A DNA stretch of 61,019 nucleotides, from contig NZ_QOCW01000029.1 in assembly GCF_003318295.1 (NCBI RefSeq), positions 1-61,019 on the forward strand, written 5' to 3'. A model generated the notes under the pieces. The model was not told the DNA's origin. It searched no databases and saw nothing but the letters and a program-made list of their open reading frames with translations. Of this stretch, positions 26,903-34,903 are shown piece after piece (positions within the stretch are counted from its first letter, which is position 1; every line of letters begins with the position of its first letter). Made by a program: the position numbers and the translations under genes. This stretch comes from Bacillus taeanensis. Lineage in GTDB: Bacteria; Bacillota; Bacilli; Bacillales; UBA6769.

Positions 26903-28227
26903 GTAAAGGACTAAAAATCGTAACAATTGGCGGAGGATCTAGTTATACACCTGAACTGTTGGAAGGATTTATTAAGCGTTATGATGAGCTTCCTGTAAGT
27001 GAGCTTTGGCTTGTTGATATTGAAGCGGGAAAAGAAAAGTTAGAAATTGTTGGAAATTTAGCGAAGCGTATGGTGAAAAAAGCAGGACTTCCAATTGATA
27101 TTCATTTAACGCTTGATCGCCGTGAAGCATTGAAAGATGCAGATTTTGTTACAACACAATTCCGTGTAGGCTTACTTGAGGCGCGTGCTAAAGATGAAAG
27201 AATTCCATTAAAATACGGCGTCATTGGACAAGAAACAAATGGCCCTGGCGGATTGTTTAAAGGACTTCGTACGATTCCAGTTATTTTAGATATCGTCAAA
27301 GACATTCAAGAATTATGTCCGAATGCGTGGCTTGTAAACTTTACAAATCCAGCTGGCATGGTAACAGAAGCGATTCTCCGCTATACAAATCATAAAAAAA
27401 TTGTTGGTCTTTGCAATGTGCCAATTGGGATTGAAATGGGAATCGCAAAACTATTAGATGTCGAACACTCCCGCATTCGTATCGATTTTGCAGGTCTTAA
27501 TCATATGGTTTATGGTTTAGATGTTTATGTTGATGGTGTAAGCGTGAAGGAAAAAGTTATTAATCTATTAACAGACCCTAATAACAGCAGCTTTGTAAAA
27601 AATATTGATGGACTAGGGTGGGAGCCAGGATTTTTGAAAGCTTTCAATGTTTTAACTTGTCCATATCATATGTACTATTACAAAACAGATGAAATGCTGG
27701 AAAAAGACTTGAAAAACTATGAAAAAGGCGAAACACGTGCAGAAGTTGTGAAAAAATTAGAAGATGATTTATTTGAACTTTATAAAGATCCGAATCTAGC
27801 AATTAAGCCGCCGCAGCTAGAAAAACGCGGCGGAGCTTATTACAGTGATGCTGCAGTAAGACTTATTTCTTCTATCTATAATGATAAACGTGACATTCAG
27901 CCGGTAAATACAATTAATAATGGTGCAATTGCGGGTATTCCAGCGGATTCTGCAGTAGAAGTAAGCTGCATGATTACAAAAGATGGTCCTAAGCCGATTA
28001 CAGTTGGGGAACTTCCAGTTGCTGCAAACGGATTAGTACAGCAAATCAAATCATTTGAACGGATCGCTGCGGAAGCGGCTGTGACTGGTGATTATGATAC
28101 AGCATTGCTTGCGATGACAATCAATCCGCTTGTTCCAAGTGATCGTGTTGGAAAAGAGATTTTAGACGAAATGTTAGAAGCGCATAAAGAACATTTACCA
28201 CAGTTCTTTCAAAAGGTAGAAGCATAA
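26899..28227 (+). CDS. 6-phospho-beta-glucosidase, GH4 family
   Basis: 442 residues. An N-terminal Rossmann fold binds NAD ([17 protein letters not shown]); metal/substrate signatures are [41 protein letters not shown] and GLNHM. GH4 enzymes use NAD+ and Mn2+ in an elimination/addition mechanism to split phospho-disaccharides such as cellobiose-6-phosphate into glucose and glucose-6-phosphate, like LicH/CelF. Overlaps EIIA by four bases and ends the operon. Confidence 0.94.
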   Translation: MSKGLKIVTIGGGSSYTPELLEGFIKRYDELPVSELWLVDIEAGKEKLEIVGNLAKRMVKKAGLPIDIHLTLDRREALKDADFVTTQFRVGLLEARAKDERIPLKYGVIGQETNGPGGLFKGLRTIPVILDIVKDIQELCPNAWLVNFTNPAGMVTEAILRYTNHKKIVGLCNVPIGIEMGIAKLLDVEHSRIRIDFAGLNHMVYGLDVYVDGVSVKEKVINLLTDPNNSSFVKNIDGLGWEPGFLKAFNVLTCPYHMYYYKTDEMLEKDLKNYEKGETRAEVVKKLEDDLFELYKDPNLAIKPPQLEKRGGAYYSDAAVRLISSIYNDKRDIQPVNTINNGAIAGIPADSAVEVSCMITKDGPKPITVGELPVAANGLVQQIKSFERIAAEAAVTGDYDTALLAMTINPLVPSDRVGKEILDEMLEAHKEHLPQFFQKVEA

Positions 28228-28247
28228 TTTTACATTTGACTAATGAT

Positions 28248-28287
28248 CCTCCATATTCAGCATAACACTGTTGATATGGAGGTTTTT
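28248..28287 (+). terminator. Terminator of the EIIB-EIIC-EIIA-GH4 operon
   Basis: CCTCCATAT and ATATGGAGG arms with an inner CAG/CTG pair, then TTTTT. Confidence 0.8.
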
Positions 28288-28308
28288 ATTTACCGCCCTT
28301 TTTCAATC

Positions 28309-28367
28309 TTTTCCGTTATATAACGGAAAAAGGATACGTTTAGTGTAAGCGCTTTTTAAACTACAAT
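28309..28367 (+). promoter_or_regulatory. PTS-regulon operator + cre promoter, copy 4 (HPr paralogue)
   Basis: Perfect palindrome TTTTCCGTT-atat-AACGGAAAA (28309-28330), cre TGTAAGCGCTTTTT (28344-28357), -35 TTTAGT (28339-28344), -10 TACAAT (28362-28367, 17-base spacer). It puts the HPr-like gene under the same activator and CcpA control as the PTS permease. Confidence 0.8.
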
Positions 28368-28425
28368 GAAATTATGATAAGAAAATAACAGTTTGAGATG
28401 AATGGTAAAATAGGAGGAATTGAAA

Positions 28426-28692
28426 ATGGCAGAAAAAACATTTATTGTAGCTGATAAGGCAGGACTTCATGCGCGTCCCTCAACAGTGTTAGTCAATACA
28501 GCAAGTAAATTTAAGGCTGATATTAAACTAGAATACAATGAAAAACAAGTGAACTTAAAATCGATTATGGGGGTAATGGCTTTAGCCGTTCCAACTGGGG
28601 CCGATGTGAGGATTGTTGCAGAAGGGACAGACGCAGAAGAAGCCATTCAAGAGCTTGAAGCAGCTCTTAAAGGAGCAAATTTAGTAAGCTAA
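28426..28692 (+). CDS. HPr-like phosphocarrier protein linked to the PTS regulon
   Basis: 88 residues, exactly HPr length. His15 (AGLHARPST) for PEP-dependent phosphorylation and Ser46 ([10 protein letters not shown]) for HPr kinase are both kept, so it could act both as PTS phosphodonor and as CcpA corepressor. Start is the ATG eight bases after AGGAGG; an in-frame TTG at 28420 is too close to the ribosome binding site. The housekeeping ptsH normally sits with ptsI; here there is no ptsI, so this is most likely an inducible paralogue under the operator-cre promoter. Confidence 0.88.
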   Translation: MAEKTFIVADKAGLHARPSTVLVNTASKFKADIKLEYNEKQVNLKSIMGVMALAVPTGADVRIVAEGTDAEEAIQELEAALKGANLVS

Positions 28693-28781
28693 TTAATTGT
28701 AAGCAAAGATGAATAAAGATAAAAATTTGTATGGATCAGGATTAGCTGGAGTGTTGAAATCATAAGGAAAGAGGCTTTTAC

Positions 28782-29291
28782 ATGTATGTTGTTTCTATTA
28801 TTTTTGCTCTTTTAGCAGGCTTATTAATTAGTATGCATGGTGTTGTCAACAGTGGGGGAAGTAAAGTCATTGGATTGCCGGCTATGCTTGCTTGGTTTCC
28901 AATTATTCAGGCTGTTCCTGCTCTCCTCTACATATTGTTTCGACAACCAGCAATTGGATTGGGACAATCGCTTGTTCAAGGATTTAAATGGTACGTTATT
29001 TCTGGAGTGCTTGGAATTACAATCGTAACGGTATTGACGCTTTCTATTTCAAAAATTGGCGCTCTTTCCGCCTTTGTAATTGTAGTTTTAGGGCAAGTAA
29101 TCGGAGCAGCCCTTGCAGATCAATTTGGATTGTTTGGTACACCGATAAAACCGGTTAACACGATGCGGATTGTTAGTATTTTTATCATTATGATAGGTGT
29201 TGGACTGCTGTTAAAATCAGAGCCTGCAAAAACTGAAGTAAAGATAGACCATACTTCTTCATCCTCTCATGGGCTAAAACATTCTTCTTAA
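28782..29291 (+). CDS. DMT family permease (DUF606/YdcZ-like)
   Basis: 169 residues with five membrane helices (VVSIIFALLAGLLISMHG, MLAWFPIIQAVPALLYIL, WYVISGVLGITIVTVLTL, ALSAFVIVVLGQVIGAALADQFGLFG, RIVSIFIIMIGVGLLL), the layout of half-size DMT transporters of the DUF606 family. The motif QVIGAALADQFG is typical. Substrate unknown. ATG after GGAAAGAGG. About 90 bases after the HPr gene with no clear terminator between, so partial co-transcription is possible. Confidence 0.82.
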   Translation: MYVVSIIFALLAGLLISMHGVVNSGGSKVIGLPAMLAWFPIIQAVPALLYILFRQPAIGLGQSLVQGFKWYVISGVLGITIVTVLTLSISKIGALSAFVIVVLGQVIGAALADQFGLFGTPIKPVNTMRIVSIFIIMIGVGLLLKSEPAKTEVKIDHTSSSSHGLKHSS

Positions 29292-29300
29292 AGAATAAAA

Positions 29301-29336
29301 AACTCTTGGATTTTGTGACAAATCCAAGAGTTTTTT
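29301..29336 (+). terminator. Terminator of the DMT permease
   Basis: AACTCTTGGATTT and AAATCCAAGAGTT form a 13-bp stem followed by TTTTTT. Confidence 0.88.
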
Positions 29337-29411
29337 ATATTAATCTTGTTATTTATATAATACGAGATCGATTATTATTTAGTCGTTAGAAATAAGAAAT
29401 TGGGATAGGAA

Positions 29412-29504
29412 TTACCATGACGTATAAAAGTTTTTTGAGAAAATGGCTTGTAACGCAATCACCATAAAAGAAAAGAAACCAGCTTTTTTTGTCTTATTCA
29501 TCAT
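29412..29504 (-). CDS. Putative small protein, 30 residues
   Basis: A short frame with an ideal ribosome binding site (AAGGAGG, five bases before the first ATG; a second ATG follows at once). The product starts MMNKTKKAGFF, continues with a hydrophobic stretch (SFMVIALQAI) and ends FSKNFYTSW: a basic start followed by a short amphipathic or membrane-touching helix. I do not recognise the family. The spacer between the DMT terminator and the next minus-strand gene contains nothing else. Ribosome profiling or conservation is needed; the ribosome binding site is the main evidence. Confidence 0.5.
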   Translation of the reverse strand: MMNKTKKAGFFSFMVIALQAIFSKNFYTSW

Positions 29505-29625
29505 TAATTCCTCCTTGTTAGTAAAACCTGCTTGTTTATTTCTTAAATTAAGAATAGCATGGACTTTTTACTTTGTTACATTTCGCGTGAGGAATTGTGA
29601 CAAACAAATTTCAAATGTTCAGATA

Positions 29626-30087
29626 TTAATCTTCTATAATAAGGCCTGTGTCTTCTACAAATAAAATATACGCTTTTCGATCTTCGTCTACTTCAGCTAA
29701 GACGCGGCAGTATTCTTTTTGAGATAAAGTGATATATGTATTGCCTAAGTATCCTAGTACTTCATCATGATTAAAACAGTGATAAGTATGAAGAATTTTG
29801 CGCTCGCCAATATTTTTAAATTCCCTTACTTCAATAACAAGGTTGTCGTAAGTAGGACCGCTTCGGATTGGGGATTCTTTTTTTGTTTCTTCTACATAAA
29901 TGACAAAGCGGTCATCTTCGAGGGCTGAGCTTGTTTGTTGATAAATAATGCCATCTTTTACGAAAAGCTCGCATTCTCTGCGCACATAAATTTGTTCGCG
30001 TTCAAGATTTTTATAATGATAAAGGGCTGGGAAATCATTAAATTCATCATTCAATCGGTATTCCAAAACATTTATTTTACTGATCAT
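29626..30087 (-). CDS. Hypothetical protein, 153 residues
   Basis: Soluble acidic protein with no signal peptide or membrane helix. The composition is mixed alpha/beta with many Tyr, Arg and Glu (FPALYHYKNLEREQIYVRRECELFV, DRFVIYVEETKKES, KAYILFVEDTGLIIED). I do not recognise the family. The start is supported by AAAAGGAGCG before the ATG. Divergent from the lipoprotein/GSP-synthase cassette with only about 100 bases between, so it may share regulation with it. Confidence 0.7.
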   Translation of the reverse strand: MISKINVLEYRLNDEFNDFPALYHYKNLEREQIYVRRECELFVKDGIIYQQTSSALEDDRFVIYVEETKKESPIRSGPTYDNLVIEVREFKNIGERKILHTYHCFNHDEVLGYLGNTYITLSQKEYCRVLAEVDEDRKAYILFVEDTGLIIED

Positions 30088-30193
30088 GTAATCGCTCCTT
30101 TTATAAAATTTGGTAAATCTATTATAATGGATATGATTTATAATGGGCTAGTATCATATAATGAAATAGAAATACAAACAAGGGGGTATGACC

Positions 30194-30511
30194 TTGAAGA
30201 AGACGAAGCGGCTTATGACAGGGGTATTATCAACGGCCCTTGCAGTCGGGCTGTCTGGATGCGGCAGTGAGAGGCTTAGTGAACCGGATGATTCAAGGTG
30301 TCGAGACTGGGATTGGAACAGTGATCTTGGTGTCTATGAATGCGATGACGATGATTCAGGATATCGCGGTTCCTATTATTACGGGGGCACGTATTACAAA
30401 AGTAAAAATGCGCTTAAAAGCAGCAGCAGTTACAAATCTTATTCAAGCTCATCAAGTTTTAAAGGAAGCAGCGGCTTTGGTACGGGTTCAAAGGGGGGCT
30501 TTGGCGGTTAA
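30194..30511 (+). CDS. Small lipoprotein, YgiB/YjfM-like (Ser/Gly-rich tail)
   Basis: 105 residues from a TTG start placed seven bases after AAGGGGG; the ATG at 30188 abuts the ribosome binding site. Lipobox ALAVGLSGC, then an acidic patch (YECDDDDSG) and a low-complexity Ser/Tyr/Lys and Gly/Phe tail (KSSSSYKSYSSSSSF, GSKGGFGG). The tail and the neighbour recall enterobacterial YgiB/YjfM, which pair with GSP-synthase-like YgiC/YjfC; homology is an inference. Its stop overlaps the next start (TAATG). Confidence 0.7.
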   Translation: MKKTKRLMTGVLSTALAVGLSGCGSERLSEPDDSRCRDWDWNSDLGVYECDDDDSGYRGSYYYGGTYYKSKNALKSSSSYKSYSSSSSFKGSSGFGTGSKGGFGG

Positions 30512-31782
30512 TGGATGGTAATGAGATCAGCTTACATAATGAGAAGCGCCGTAAGCTTTATGAAAAGATTGCTAATTTTTGGTTTGATTTAGACGGCGAA
30601 CCGTATGCCCTTTATGACCTTCATTACTTTACTGAAAAAGAAGTGAAAGACATTCACCTTGCAACAAAAAGAGCAGGGACTGTGTATTTTAAAACAGCTC
30701 AGCTTCTTCGGGAAGTAGATGATGAAACACTCCTTCAGCTTGGCATTCCAAAAGAAGCGCTTTTCTTTGTGCGTGAAAAAACGATGCGGATAGAAAGTGT
30801 AATTTCGCGTCTTGATTTTGTAAAAACAGAGGATGGATTAAAGGTGCTTGAAGCAAACACTGATACACCAACATTTATTATGGAATGTAACCGTGTAAAC
30901 AGTGCGGCTGCAGCTCATTTTCATGCTATCAACCCTAATGAAGGAATGGAAGAGAGACTTGGCAGAGCGGTTCGAAATGTTGTGTTTGAAGCGTACCATC
31001 GTTTAGAAAAAAAGGAGTTTCCATCGATTGTTTTTACAGCACACCGCACTCATACAGAAGATTGGCATACAATCACTTATTTACAGGAGATTAGTGGATT
31101 GCCTGCGAAATGTTTAGGTCTTGATCAGCTTCGCATTGTTAGCGGAGATGGTTTGTATGATGAAGAAGGAAATCGAATTGATGTACTGTACCGTCAAACA
31201 TATCCAATTGAATATTTAATTTATGATCGAGATGAAGCAACAGGAGAACAAGTCGGTTTAGAGCTTATGAAGCTCGTTTCAGAACGTAAGCTTGGCATCG
31301 TTAATCCGCCTTCTGCGTTTTTACTGCAAACAAAAGCTGTTCAGGCAGTGATTTGGGGCTTGTATGAAGAGCGGCATCCGTTTTTTACAGAAGAGGAACA
31401 TCATTGGATTGAAACGTATTTTCTGCCGACTTATTTAGAGGAAGATGTGTTTCTAGAGAACAAGCAGCCATATGTAAAAAAGCCGTGTTTTGGACGTGAA
31501 GGTGGTTCGATTACACTTTATAATGAAGAAGGAAAATTTCTCGAAAAAAATCAGCCAACGCTTTATGATGAGTTTTTAGCGGTTTACCAGCAATGTGTAG
31601 AACTTCCGAAAAAAATAGTCAGCATGCCAACAGGAGAAAAAGAAGTGCACTTATTAATTGGTTCATTTTTAATTAACGGCGAACCTGGAGCGATTGGTGT
31701 GCGGGCCGGCAATAAAATTACAGGAAATGAAAGCTGTTTTTTGCCAATTGGACTCAAAAAGGATTATGAAAGGGAGCGATAG
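30511..31782 (+). CDS. Glutathionylspermidine synthase-like ATP-grasp protein (YgiC/YjfC-like)
   Basis: 423 residues resembling the synthetase half of E. coli glutathionylspermidine synthase: pre-ATP-grasp region with TPTFIMECNRVN and ATP-grasp C-terminal part with YVKKPCFGREGGSITLYN and PGAIGVRAGNKITGNESCFLPIG. The amidase half is absent, as in YgiC/YjfC. Firmicutes do not generally make glutathione, so the real amide or peptide substrate is open. Coupled by one-base overlap to the lipoprotein and followed directly by DUF350. Confidence 0.85.
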   Translation: MDGNEISLHNEKRRKLYEKIANFWFDLDGEPYALYDLHYFTEKEVKDIHLATKRAGTVYFKTAQLLREVDDETLLQLGIPKEALFFVREKTMRIESVISRLDFVKTEDGLKVLEANTDTPTFIMECNRVNSAAAAHFHAINPNEGMEERLGRAVRNVVFEAYHRLEKKEFPSIVFTAHRTHTEDWHTITYLQEISGLPAKCLGLDQLRIVSGDGLYDEEGNRIDVLYRQTYPIEYLIYDRDEATGEQVGLELMKLVSERKLGIVNPPSAFLLQTKAVQAVIWGLYEERHPFFTEEEHHWIETYFLPTYLEEDVFLENKQPYVKKPCFGREGGSITLYNEEGKFLEKNQPTLYDEFLAVYQQCVELPKKIVSMPTGEKEVHLLIGSFLINGEPGAIGVRAGNKITGNESCFLPIGLKKDYERER

Positions 31783-31784
31783 TG

Positions 31785-32219
31785 ATGATCGACTTAAACA
31801 GTGCTATTGAAACATTAAGTTATATTGGTGTCGGAATTGTATTGTTAATTGTAGGAACAATTTTATTTGCGGTGACAACAAAAATTAGTGAAAAAAAGTT
31901 AATCCTTGAAGAAGGAAATGTTGCGGAAGCGTTAAAGCTTGGTGGAAAAGTTTTGGGGCTTGCGATTGTCATTTATGCAGCAGCGGTTAACAGCATTAGT
32001 TTAGCAGATATGGTGATTTGGGGATCATTTGGGATTGTCATTCAAATTATCGCTTTCTTAGTTGTTGAATATATTTTATTTCCAAAAGTTAAGTTAGAAA
32101 AGAAAGTAGAAGAAGGAAATATCGCCGTTGCCCTCATGCTTCTAATTGCATCGATTGCAGTTGGCCTTGTTGTATCTGGCTCGCTTTCTTATAACCCGCT
32201 TCTTGAGTATATTAGCTAG
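31785..32219 (+). CDS. DUF350 membrane protein (YjfL-like)
   Basis: 144 residues, four membrane helices in two repeats (SYIGVGIVLLIVGTILFAV ... KLGGKVLGLAIVIYAAAV; IAFLVVEYILF ... VALMLLIASIAVGLVVSG); the matching ILEEGNVAEALKLGG and KVEEGNIAVALML show an internal duplication typical of DUF350. In enterobacteria YjfL lies with YjfM and YjfC, as here. Function unknown. GTG at 31782 or ATG at 31785 could start; ATG chosen with GGGAG eight bases before. Ends the three-gene cassette before a strong terminator. Confidence 0.88.
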   Translation: MIDLNSAIETLSYIGVGIVLLIVGTILFAVTTKISEKKLILEEGNVAEALKLGGKVLGLAIVIYAAAVNSISLADMVIWGSFGIVIQIIAFLVVEYILFPKVKLEKKVEEGNIAVALMLLIASIAVGLVVSGSLSYNPLLEYIS

Positions 32220-32230
32220 TTTTCAAAGAA

Positions 32231-32275
32231 AAAGACAGTCTCCTACGAACGTTGATGTGGGAGGCTGTCTTTTTA
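32231..32275 (+). terminator. Terminator of the GSP-synthase-like/DUF350 cassette
   Basis: AAAGACAGTCTCC and GGAGGCTGTCTTT arms (13 bp with one G-T) followed by Ts. Confidence 0.85.
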
Positions 32276-32435
32276 CAGATTTTCCGAATGGGAAAGCCCA
32301 TCGCCTTTAGGTATGAGATGATAGTGAGTCGAACAGGGCTTGTTTTTTGATACATTAACTATTCGATTTTTTTAATTCCTCTACTAGAAACGTTTGTTCT
32401 GTTATGGTGAAATTCTGTTAAAGGAGGTGGAAAAA

Positions 32436-33629
32436 ATGAACATTCATAAAGCATATAAGTTTAGACTGTATCCCACAGCCCAACAAGCGACGATGATCAA
32501 TAAAACGATTGGCTGCTGTCGGTATGTGTTTAACCAAGCTTTGGGGAACCAAAAGAAAAAGGATGCCTACTGGTACATCGTACAGGAAATGGTTCAAAAT
32601 GGTCAGCTTCTAAAAAATGAATGGAAATCAGGTTTCTTTCATGCCGGTCGGGCCCAAAAAGAATTAACAGAAATAAAAAAGCAGATTGATTGGTTAAGAG
32701 AAGTCGATGCAACTGCTCTGCAGCGTACCCTTCAAGATTTAGGGAAAGCCTATCAGGACTACTACAAAAAAGCAAAAGGAAAACCTCATTTTAAAAGCAA
32801 GAAAAATGACGTACAGTCGTATACAACAAAATGTAACTACAACAAGAAAACAGGCGTTGGAACAATTCGAATTGAAAACGATCGTTTCGTTCGTCTTCCG
32901 AAAGTAGAACTCGTTCGTTTTGCGAAATCTCGTGAAATCGAGGGCAAACTTCCTTCAGCTACTGTAAGAAGAACGCCGTCAGGGAGATACTTCATCTCCA
33001 TTTTAACCGAACAAGCTGCTCACTCTTCTCAATCCTCTCTATTCGAAGTCGGAATCGATGTTGGACTCAAAGATCTTGCGATTTTTTCTGATGGAACAAA
33101 GCTCAAGAATCCAAAATGGTTTTGTAAATTAGAAGAAAAGCTAGCCAAAAAGCAGCGTATTTTGTCAAGACGTCAAGTTGGCAGCACGAATTGGAATAAA
33201 CAGCGTATCAAAGTCGCCCGCATTCATGAAAAAATCGTCAATGTTCGAAATGATTTTTTGCATAAAGTATCTTCTTCGCTGGTCAATGAAAACCAAGTGA
33301 TCTGTATCGAAGATCTTCGTGTGAAAAACATGGTAAAAAACGGAATACTAGCTAAAGCGATTTCAGAAGTGTCATGGGCAGAATTTCGCCGCATGTTAAC
33401 GTACAAATGTAAATGGTATGGAAAAGAGCTGATCGTAGTTGGCTCAAACTTTGCGAGTTCGCAGCTTTGTTCGAGCTGTGGATATAAAAATAAAGAAGTG
33501 AAAAACCTTCAGTTAAGAGAGTGGGAATGTCAATGTGGGGCTAAACATGATCGTGATCATAATGCCGCCAAAAACATTCTTCAAGAAGGGATAAGACTTC
33601 GAACCGCGGGGCACGCGGGGTTAGCCTAA
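32436..33629 (+). CDS. tnpB: RNA-guided nuclease TnpB (IS605 OrfB)
   Basis: 397 residues, full length. An N-terminal helix-turn-helix-like start ([17 protein letters not shown]) leads to a RuvC domain with all three acidic residues in place ([12 protein letters not shown]sp208; CIEDLRV Glu292; [11 protein letters not shown]sp374) and a zinc ribbon (CSSC at 345-348, CQC at 365-367). It looks catalytically intact. TnpB uses an omega RNA from the element's 3' end to cut donor sites and keep the element. ATG after AAAGGAGGTGG; the frame is open 42 bases further upstream without support. Confidence 0.94.
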   Translation: MNIHKAYKFRLYPTAQQATMINKTIGCCRYVFNQALGNQKKKDAYWYIVQEMVQNGQLLKNEWKSGFFHAGRAQKELTEIKKQIDWLREVDATALQRTLQDLGKAYQDYYKKAKGKPHFKSKKNDVQSYTTKCNYNKKTGVGTIRIENDRFVRLPKVELVRFAKSREIEGKLPSATVRRTPSGRYFISILTEQAAHSSQSSLFEVGIDVGLKDLAIFSDGTKLKNPKWFCKLEEKLAKKQRILSRRQVGSTNWNKQRIKVARIHEKIVNVRNDFLHKVSSSLVNENQVICIEDLRVKNMVKNGILAKAISEVSWAEFRRMLTYKCKWYGKELIVVGSNFASSQLCSSCGYKNKEVKNLQLREWECQCGAKHDRDHNAAKNILQEGIRLRTAGHAGLA

Positions 33630-33750
33630 TGGGTACTGTACAGCGTTCTAAGGTACATCCTTTTTGAGCCGAAGGTTCAAACGACATAGGAAACTCATTG
33701 CTCAAGAAATCTTGTCGTGAGATAAGAGGACTTAACGCATGTGGGAGTGT
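33600..33750 (+). ncRNA. Candidate omega RNA (reRNA) at the 3' end of tnpB
   Basis: The ~120 bases between the tnpB stop and the probable right end are GC-richer than flanking DNA, hold no ORF and contain several short complementary blocks. In characterised IS605 elements this region and the tnpB 3' end form the omega RNA, and its guide is read from just outside the right end (here it would begin about AATATCGATTTTATTT). Position is by analogy; I did not fold it. Confidence 0.5.
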
Positions 33751-33866
33751 CAAATATCGATTTTATTTGGTTGTTTTTCCATTATTGTAACAACTGAAAG
33801 AACAATAGCAAGTAACAGTAATACACCAAAAAACATGAAGCTTTCCATAAGTGTTAAATCAAACAT
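33750..33866 (-). CDS. Small membrane protein ORF abutting the IS element
   Basis: 38-residue frame: one hydrophobic helix (FMFFGVLLLLAIVLSVVTI) between a short acidic start (MFDLTLMES) and a charged tail (MEKQPNKIDI). Its stop codon is formed at the presumed right end of the TnpB element, so the natural C terminus may have been cut off by the insertion. AAGAGG lies nine bases before the ATG at 33866; an ATG at 33872 is closer. I do not recognise the family. Confidence 0.45.
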   Translation of the reverse strand: MFDLTLMESFMFFGVLLLLAIVLSVVTIMEKQPNKIDI

Positions 33867-34023
33867 CGCCATCGGCCTCTTTTCTTTGTCCTATGTAAAT
33901 GATTCTCTTTCTCATTATAAATGATAGTGATTTTCATTTCCAGTGTTATTTTAATTTTAAAAGATTAATGATGTAAAAATATGCTAATATGAAGAGGAAG
34001 TTTATCATAATGGAAGTGATAAT

Positions 34024-34434
34024 ATGGGAGAAGTTATTAAATTTCTTGCAGAAGTTGTCAATACAATGCATGATCTATTAATCGTTATCCTCGCGGGGCT
34101 TGGTTTTGAGCTGACAGATAAACAGCTTCATTTTTGGATTATTGGCATTCTCGGAATGGGAATTCTTTTTGCTGTTCATCCTCTTTTTAAGTGGATTGCA
34201 AAGTGGAATATTTTCTCGCTTTCTTTTGTTTATACGTTTACTGTTCTCGTTGTTATCGTGTTTGCGATTGAAATTCAGCAAAAAATAACAAACAGGGGCA
34301 ATATGGAGTTTCAAGATGCGGTCATTGGCCTGTGGGGCTTTCTCGTTTTCTTTTTGATTTATTTAGGAATAAAAGGAATTCTATTTGGAATCCAAAAGCT
34401 TATTGAAAAAGTAAAAAAATCTTCGAGCCTGTAG
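34024..34434 (+). CDS. Hypothetical membrane protein, 136 residues
   Basis: Four predicted membrane helices (MHDLLIVILAGLGFEL, FWIIGILGMGILFAVHPLF, FSLSFVYTFTVLVVIVFAI, AVIGLWGFLVFFLIYLGIKG) and a Lys-rich cytoplasmic tail (KLIEKVKKSSSL). No catalytic motif or family recognised. ATG with GGAAGTG upstream. Between the IS element and a small HTH gene; no obvious operon. Confidence 0.7.
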   Translation: MGEVIKFLAEVVNTMHDLLIVILAGLGFELTDKQLHFWIIGILGMGILFAVHPLFKWIAKWNIFSLSFVYTFTVLVVIVFAIEIQQKITNRGNMEFQDAVIGLWGFLVFFLIYLGIKGILFGIQKLIEKVKKSSSL

Positions 34435-34494
34435 ACATATCTTCTTCAACTCTCTCATATACGTGTTATAAATCTAGTAAATGGGGGAGAGCGG

Positions 34495-34749
34495 ATGATA
34501 GATTTACAGCACAAAGTAATCGAGATGCTTCAAAATGAAGGTGGACAAGCATTAACAACAGAACAGTTAGCATTAAGAATAGGAATTAGTGTAGAGAAAG
34601 CGGCCGAGGTGCTTTACGAGTTAACAACATCGGGACAAATTTGCACAAAGAAAAATAACCATTATATTGCTCGTGAAAGCCTCTGGGGCTGGATCTGCAC
34701 TTTCAACCTATTGGTAAGTGCGGCTGCTGTGATGATTATGTATTATTAA
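34495..34749 (+). CDS. Small winged-HTH protein with C-terminal membrane helix
   Basis: 84 residues. Residues 1-60 look like a winged helix-turn-helix (VIEMLQNEGGQALTTEQLA, LRIGISVEKAAEVLYELTTSGQI). Residues 63-84 form a hydrophobic helix (GWICTFNLLVSAAAVMIMYY), an unusual membrane-tethered HTH arrangement for so short a protein. No family name assigned. ATG after GGGGGAGAG. Separate terminator follows. Confidence 0.7.
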   Translation: MIDLQHKVIEMLQNEGGQALTTEQLALRIGISVEKAAEVLYELTTSGQICTKKNNHYIARESLWGWICTFNLLVSAAAVMIMYY

Positions 34750-34793
34750 CATCTTGATCAGTTTACCACAAAACTTTTTACATAATATATGTT

Positions 34794-34830
34794 AGGCAAT
34801 CATCTTAAAGGTAAGGAGATTGCCTTTTTT
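34794..34830 (+). terminator. Terminator after the HTH-membrane gene
   Basis: AGGCAATC and GATTGCCT arms followed by TTTTTT. Confidence 0.8.
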
Positions 34831-34903
34831 GGTCTAGAGACAAGGTGTAAAACAGTATATATGAGTAAATTTTCATAAATTTATAAAAATTAGAAAAAAA
34901 CCA

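Larger units (their letters stand above)
32280..33752 (+). mobile_element. IS605/IS1341-type element carrying only tnpB
   Basis: A TnpB-only insertion. The left end probably lies in 32280-32330, where GGGAAAGCCCATCGCCTTTAG is followed by a partner strand (GGTATGAGATG) forming a small hairpin. The right end is probably near 33745-33752 (ATGTGGGAGTGTCA). No TnpA Y1 transposase is present, so movement would need one in trans. No target duplications are expected for this family, so borders are approximate. Confidence 0.7.

Noticed and set aside
29443..29664. 73-codon + strand ORF in the spacer after the DMT permease
   Set aside because: No ribosome binding site, and it is antisense to the better supported 30-residue minus-strand frame and to the end of the 29626 gene.
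33739..33924. 61-codon + strand ORF after the TnpB element
   Set aside because: It starts inside the element's right end, has no ribosome binding site, and the opposite strand holds a better small membrane-protein frame.
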